From assembly GCA_004151065.3 (NCBI GenBank), contig NWUY0300016374.1, positions 27,157-50,965 of the forward strand: DNA of 23,809 bases, given 5' to 3'. The notes below the pieces were generated by a model. The model ran no database searches. It saw nothing but the letters and a program-made list of their open reading frames with translations, and had not been told where the DNA came from. The position numbers and the translations under genes are program-made. This DNA is from Larix sibirica (lineage: Eukaryota > Streptophyta > Pinopsida > Pinales > Pinaceae). This document shows positions 19,460-23,809 of this stretch, in pieces; positions within the stretch are counted from its first letter, which is position 1, and the number at the start of each line of letters is the position of its first letter.

Positions 19460-20310
19460 AGGTGTGCACTGAATCTAGGTTTCCCAAGTGGAGTGGATAA
19501 AATCAACCATTTCTTGATGTTGAAGCCATTGAGGGTTGAATCAGAAAGGGAGAGGGACATAATTCTAGAAGGCTTGAAGGTAGAGGGATATGGGTTTATG
19601 ATCTGAGGTAAGAGAGGGGAGAATGAATTAGGACTTGATGGTCGAATTTTGGAGAAGGAAACTACTGTGTACTAAGAAGCGATCTAGTCTTGTGGCTATG
19701 TGCCTAGGGCGTGATCTTCTGTTGGTCCAAGTAAACTTACCATGCTGCAGTGGGATATCCAAAAGATCCCAATCCAATATAAACTCTTCCATGTTATCTC
19801 TGAAAGGATCTCTTCCAAAAATGATCCCTCTTTTTTCAACACTATTTCGTATAATGTTTAAATCTCATGCAATGATACAATTGTTGAAGTTGTCCGAGTT
19901 TCTCAAACTTAGGAGAGTGTTCCAGCACTATGTTTTATCTGTAGGGTTATTTGGCATATATACATTGAAGATTCCATAAATTGCATTGTTGTGCTTGTGA
20001 TTTAATTTAGTAAATAACTAGTGTTGAGTGTGACATTGATATTCCATGCTTACGTCTTGCTCGTTCCATAAAGTGGAAATACCCTTGGAGGCTCCTCGAG
20101 CATTAACGACGGTGTGGTTACCAGTGCGCTAGAAAAATTTTACAATGTTTTGAGACATCTTCATACCTCATATTGGTCTCTTGAATAAGGAGTACACTAG
20201 GTTTCTTGGATTTAATAAGATCTTTGACAACCAAGATTTTGGGTCTGCTGCCTAGAGCCTTGCGATTCTAGGAGCAAAGATCATTATTTCATAGGGTTGG
20301 TGTGGGTACC

Positions 20311-20649
20311 CCCTTTATTTGTTGCACTTCGACCTTATCTTTTTGGGGGCTTGGAGATCATTCCAACCATACTCGATAGTGTTTGTTGTGATACTAAGAG
20401 AATGTATTTGTTTTCTTATTCTTCCCTTATAGCTCGGGATGACCTTCTGCAAGATTAATTAGATCCCTTTTGAGGCTCAATCTTCCTTCCCGTATTCACC
20501 AAGACTTTCCATCTCCAAGGAGTAGTGTACCTCCAAGTAGGTAAATTCAACATCTTTGAAAGCTTCTGACCCTTCCATTCTAGGATATTGCAAGCCAACC
20601 TCCTCCAACACCGAGGTTTCGAAGGAAACCCATTTTTCCTCTCTATGCA
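20311..20649 (-). other. LINE ORF1-ORF2 junction
   Basis: On the minus strand this carries the decayed end of ORF1 and the short spacer before ORF2. Open pieces such as KVLVNTGRKIEPQKGSN are present but no motif is recognised. Confidence 0.5.
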
Positions 20650-21706
20650 CTTGGCTTACTGGATTCTTTGTCCGAGTCTAAGGCATCTATTGATATGAGA
20701 TCGAATCCTTATTGCTTGATTTAGCACTGCATTGGGATGGAGGATCTCCACTTCTGAGTCTACCAATTGAGATAGAGACTCGAAACTATTGTGGGAGGAA
20801 GTCAAACCTAATTTTTTACGGTTTTCATCGGTTTTAGAAAGGGATTTTGAGCCAGCATTTGAGGGTCCCAATGTGGATGATGGAGCCTTATTTCCAACAT
20901 TTCCAAACTTGTAAGAGATTGCTTACCATTGATATTTGATTTGGGGCCATTTGAGGCTGGATATACCTTCTTAAAATTTCTCACAAAGTGTCCATACTCT
21001 CAACATATCTTGCATTTGAAAGGCAATTGCTCATAATCAAGTTTTTGGACATTTTGCTAGTTGTATAAGGAGATTACAACTGCTTTAGGTATTCCATTCT
21101 CTAGATCAAACTCGAAGCAGGTCCTTGCACATGATAAAATGTTTTCCTTTGGCTCAGCTTGGCCAATGTAATGTCCAAAGGAGTTTCCTTTGTAGTGAAG
21201 GGCATCACCATTCCAGCAATGAAGGGGAAGGTGCGACAACCAAACCCACACTAGCACTACAGAAGGAACATCATTCTCTAGACTAAAATTTGGTGTCCAT
21301 TTGTTCAAGTGCATTCCTTTGCCACCCAAGAAATAGGGGCCACTCCTAAATTAGATCTTTGTCTTCTTTGTTTTCGAAAAGGAAAGTAAAAAAATCTCGG
21401 CCACAAAGGTAATGGGATATTGACATTTTGATTAATGGCTTCCAATTATTCTCTATCCATGTGGCTATCGTTTTAGGGGACGACCAAATTTCTGTAAACT
21501 ACCCAATTAGTCATCGATCTACTAAGGATAACACTTTCTTTTTGGATGAGGTGGGAGGAAGGAAAACTATCGACATTGTCTCTAGTCTTCACAAATTGGG
21601 AGGGCTGGGTCTTCATGGCTTTCACAGTCGATGCCACCATTTCGTGGAAGGCCAGATCATTATCATCTGGAGGGGGTGTAGAGCCCCTACCATCACATGG
21701 CTCCAT
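20650..21706 (-). pseudogene. L1-type LINE ORF1 (DUF4283 plus CCHC zinc knuckle), decayed
   Basis: ORF1 starts near 21706 (MEPCDGRGSTPPPDDNDLAF). The DUF4283 fold follows: TWIENNWKPLIKM, CGRDFFTFLFENKEDKD and EWPLFLG, a frameshift near 21330, then GKGMHLNKWTPNFSLENDVP, VWVWLSHLPLHCW, GNSFGHYIGQAEPK and ARTCFEFDLENGIPKAVV. After a stop near 21057 comes LDYEQLPFKCKIC, then EYGHFVRNF, a CCHC knuckle (CX2C...H...C) whose last Cys is Phe and which has a stop inside. The tail (20871-20656) is Ser/Leu-rich (SSHNSFESLSQLVDSEVEIL). In plants this protein binds LINE RNA. It belongs with the ORF2 fragment downstream. Confidence 0.9.
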
Positions 21707-22267
21707 TAGCGCTCAATAGACTGCAGATTGTAGTGCATGCCCTGGATCATAGTGTAGACTTCTTAAGGAAAAGATTGGGCTTGTTATGAGGCCTGTTTTT
21801 TTGTTTTTAAATAACTTTTTTCTTGAGGAATAAAAAAATTGTTATATACTCTCATTGTATAGTTTCGTAGGCATAGATAATATACTTATCTGCATATTAT
21901 GTTATATGCACAATGATCGAATAAATGCCTCTCAATAGTCTTTGTTTAGTTACTATGGTTCAAAATTGAAGATGTATTAATACTTTGACTCTTATGAATA
22001 CCAAATATAGTTTTTCCAAATAAATACTGTACATACCTGGTTATTGGAAGGATTTATGCCATTTAATTTCATGTGCTCCATGAGATGCTCGATTTTGCAG
22101 AATTGTATAAAGCACACTACAAAGTTGTGCCTCTACTTTAGTTTCTGCATGTTGCGCTTGTTCTGTGTATTTTTGGTCTATATCCTCTCGGGTTTGGTGA
22201 GCCATTTAACAGTATAACGGAAACTTCTTAACATAGTAACTTAGGATCTTTATAATACAAGAACTAA
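21707..22267. other. LINE 5' flank and AT-rich spacer
   Basis: This holds the probable 5'-UTR of the LINE (near 21710-21790) and then AT-rich sequence with no recognised gene or repeat boundary. Confidence 0.4.
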
Positions 22268-22515
22268 TAATAAGACACAACAACAAAAACATGGTGCTTC
22301 TGATCAACCAATTTCCCAATATTTTAGATATGTTTCGGAACCATGTGATGAAGATAAATTAAAAACCTTTGCTTTGGTAGCTAAAAATATTGGTGTCAAG
22401 GGTTGATATCGGTCAAGATGAGGGTTTTATGATAAACCCATTGTCAAACCTGCAGAGTCAGTTCCCTATATTGTTTAAGTGGTGGATGAAAGGCCGAGGA
22501 GCTAGGTGGTAGTCC
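22268..22515 (+). pseudogene. Decayed coding frame of unknown family
   Basis: One plus-strand frame reads TQQQKHGASDQPISQYFRYV, then SEPCDEDKLKTFALVAKNIG, VKG, and after a stop YRSR, another stop, GFYDKPIVKPAESVPYIV, stop, VVDERPRS. The composition is protein-like. Two of the stops (GGT TGA TAT and AGA TGA GGG) would become Arg if read as CGA, the common methyl-CpG decay, and the frame is kept across all of them. I do not recognise the protein. It may continue towards 22786 in a shifted frame (VLVPSNFVCARRSEGFSMRE, YVVLEEDIPHYGENGFI). Confidence 0.45.
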
Positions 22516-22900
22516 CTCTAGTTAGATCTTGAATCCAGTGACCTGCCCCACACACGATCATATTCATTTTCATAGTCAAGAGTTTTGTCAGTCCTCATAC
22601 TTGGTGTATGAAGGTTTTTCCACAATTCCAAACTCCACTTTATCCTTGAAGGTTCTGGTCCCATCAAACTTTGTATGTGCTCGGAGATCTGAGGGTTTTA
22701 GCATGAGGGAGGAGATAGATTGCATGTTATCTTATGTAGTCCTCGAAGAGGATATACCTCATTATGGTGAGAATGGGTTTATTTAATATCTAAAGTCCTA
22801 AATGATGGTTTGAAAATAGTGAATAGTAAGGTCTAGAGGTCTTTTTTTTTCCTTGAAAAAAAGTTGTAGTTCTTTTATATTAACAAACCACATAGTTTAG

Positions 22901-22915
22901 AGGCCCAAAGGGCCT
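22901..22915 (-). other. 3'-UTR hairpin of the LINE
   Basis: AGGCCC, AAA, AGGCCC-complement: a perfect 6-bp stem with a 3-base loop about 50 bp before the A-tail. Such small GC hairpins near the 3' end are common in plant L1 elements and may help RT recognise its RNA. Confidence 0.55.
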
Positions 22916-23126
22916 TACAAAAATGTGTCTAAAAACTAATAGAACACCAAGGACATATACAAAAAAAGGACAACAATCCTACTTTTTTGAAAAATTCTCT
23001 TAAGAAGAAAAGATGTAGCCCGTTTTCTGTAAGATTATAATTGATTTTAAATTGAAACCCATACTAGATGTCATACCAACCACTGGGATGCTCTCAAAAG
23101 TAGAGGATAGGACAAAAAAATATCCC

Positions 23127-23393
23127 TCATCTAGGATGGGGTCCCAGATCGTGCTCCATAAGAGTGTCATTTTTTGATTCCCATAAGTGACAAATGCTAT
23201 CTCCAACTTGTAACCCTGTTTTGGACAGTTTCTCTGCCTTCCTATTACTTTCTCTAAAATTATGATGAAAATATAGCTCCTGAAACAAACCTATCAATCT
23301 AATCATCTCCTCATATATTGGTCTCAACATAATGTTCTTTGGAGGTCTCTTTAATATCATCCAATCAACCACTAGCTTTGAGTCCCCAAACAC
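23127..23393 (-). CDS. LINE RNase H open frame (remnant)
   Basis: An 88-codon frame with FGDSKLVVDWM near the start, LRPIYEEMIRLIGLFQELYF in the middle and HHNFRESNRKAEKLSK. It matches the last two thirds of the RNase H at the end of plant L1 ORF2. The GDS Asp and the RESN motif are kept. The start Met is internal, and the domain continues upstream beyond a stop at about 23400. Confidence 0.8.
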   Translation of the reverse strand: MFGDSKLVVDWMILKRPPKNIMLRPIYEEMIRLIGLFQELYFHHNFRESNRKAEKLSKTGLQVGDSICHLWESKNDTLMEHDLGPHPR

Positions 23394-23757
23394 TTGAAGC
23401 CTCTAAACACCTTTTGAAATGGTTAATAGTTTTAAAAGTTTCAACGCCAATATTTCAACACGGTTGTTTGTACTATGGCCAATGCCTGATGCAAATTTCA
23501 CCCATTGTGAGTAAAAAAAAAATCCTCATGTGCCTCCTTGTGCAGTGGTACCCTGCAATGCCCCATTAAATAAGACCAACAGGTTGATCTTCCAATAGAT
23601 TCCTTAGCAATGGATCTCACTTTAGGAATACCATCCTCCTGGGAAAGTATGAAAGAATAACTAGTCCTTTTGAGGCATACATGGTAGGAGAGATGTATAC
23701 TTCATCAAAGGTGGCTTTATTCCTAGCCATCCAAGTCCCCTAAATGAGGATAGCAGG

Positions 23758-23809
23758 TGTTAGCACTCAGAATTTACCCTTTGGTTGTGGAAGGATAATT
23801 CCAAGGTAA
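23758..23809 (-). repeat. Second copy of the 52-bp terminal repeat, cut by the window end
   Basis: 49 of 52 bases match 18078-18129 in the same orientation, and the match starts at the same base (TGTTAGCACT on plus). It is probably the 3' end of another copy of the tRNA-related element, lying next to LINE sequence. The rest is outside the window. Confidence 0.7.

Larger units (their letters stand above)
18539..20310 (-). pseudogene. L1-type LINE ORF2 fragment: endonuclease plus N-terminal reverse transcriptase
   Basis: Read on the minus strand. The endonuclease starts near 20280 with LGSRPKILVVKDLIKSKKPS and LLIQETNMR, then YGIFNVYMPNN, DLN where GDFN is expected, LLDIPLQHGKFTWTNRR, TRLDRFL and SDHKPISL (APE-type order). 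The linker (19459-18947) has SLWLKAGGKNTNFFHNQAK, as in plant L1 elements. The RT start (18934-18539) has DPDKAPSPG, FLSLIPKE, FQPISLCNSSYKILTKFIT, RLKKVLP, LISANQGGF and VDNIVIVQETIHTS. It is cut before the catalytic FADD region. Stops and frameshifts in the endonuclease show decay. It would have driven target-primed reverse transcription; this copy cannot. Confidence 0.93.
22842..23757 (-). mobile_element. Second L1-type LINE, 3' end (RNase H, 3'-UTR, A-tail)
   Basis: On the minus strand: TWMARNKATFDEV (near 23700-23740), then an RNase H domain with SGIGHSTNN.VEILALKLLK, VFGDSKLVVDWM, KRPPKNIMLRPIYEEMIRLI and RESNRKAEKLSKTGLQVG (23540-23127). The 3'-UTR has a GGCCC..GGGCC hairpin, ends near tttaat/ataaaag sequence and carries a run of nine A (22842-22850 as T). 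Plant L1 ORF2 proteins often end in such an RNase H. Stops and a frameshift mark decay. The element lies upstream, on the same strand, of the other LINE's ORF1, so it is a different copy. Confidence 0.88.

Noticed and set aside
19421-19979. Plus-strand frames of 61 and 114 codons
   Set aside because: They lie opposite the LINE endonuclease, whose motifs are clear on the minus strand.
21428-21709. Plus-strand frame of 93 codons
   Set aside because: It is antisense to LINE ORF1 (N-terminus and DUF4283 start).
18078-23809. One large LTR retrotransposon bounded by the 52-bp repeats
   Set aside because: Not excluded, but the interior is LINE-derived on the minus strand, no clear PBS follows the left copy, and the left copy contains tRNA-like boxes; a SINE family explains it more simply.
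1-23809. A novel defence, biosynthetic or CRISPR-like system
   Set aside because: No array of spaced repeats, no operon-like cluster and no intact open reading frame of recognisable function was found; all gene-like sequences are transposon parts or pseudogenes.

Overview
The window looks like repeat-dense, gene-poor nuclear DNA of a seed plant. It is AT-rich, every recognisable gene is broken, and the repeat families are plant types: Ty3/gypsy, a copia-type LTR element with an initiator-Met primer site, L1-type LINEs with a DUF4283/zinc-knuckle ORF1, and tRNA-derived SINEs. The age of the repeats would suit a large, slowly purged genome such as a gymnosperm, but the sequence does not prove the clade. 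I see no intact protein-coding gene, no bacterial-style operon and no CRISPR array. Single unresolved bases (n) lie at 11955, 13290 and 18187.

Layout. 1-790: a frameshifted Ty3/gypsy RT/RNase H fragment, joined to a decayed C-terminal piece of a plant DPP6-N-terminal-like/TolB-like beta-propeller gene (about 835-1520). 1.5-6.8 kb: old non-coding DNA with short tandem duplications and one weak SINE-like block. 6780-11682: a copia-type LTR element without recognisable gag-pol, arranged LTR, internal, PPT, LTR, PBS, truncated internal. 11683-13437: remnants on the minus strand, including a second LTR flanked by a PPT and a PBS and a decayed coiled-coil (gag-like) frame. 13804-14047: a minus-strand SINE with a perfect 14-bp target-site duplication.

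15354 to about 18030: an intron-containing (unprocessed) pseudogene of ATP-dependent phosphoenolpyruvate carboxykinase (PEPCK). Exons can be followed across mostly conserved GT-AG introns. A large internal deletion has removed the nucleotide-binding core. Intron 2 carries its own SINE with a 15-bp target-site duplication.

18.0-23.8 kb: a minus-strand tRNA-related short element, an L1-type LINE (ORF1, endonuclease, N-terminal RT) truncated inside the RT, an AT-rich spacer holding a decayed unidentified coding frame (22268-22515), and the 3' end (RNase H, 3'-UTR, A-tail) of a second LINE. The window ends inside a repeat that shares about 52 bp with 18078-18129.

Nothing here works together as a pathway. 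The interest lies in the layered history: two gene fossils, nested SINE insertions that can be dated relative to their hosts, and two LTRs that each have internal sequence on both sides. I found no convincing novel biological system.
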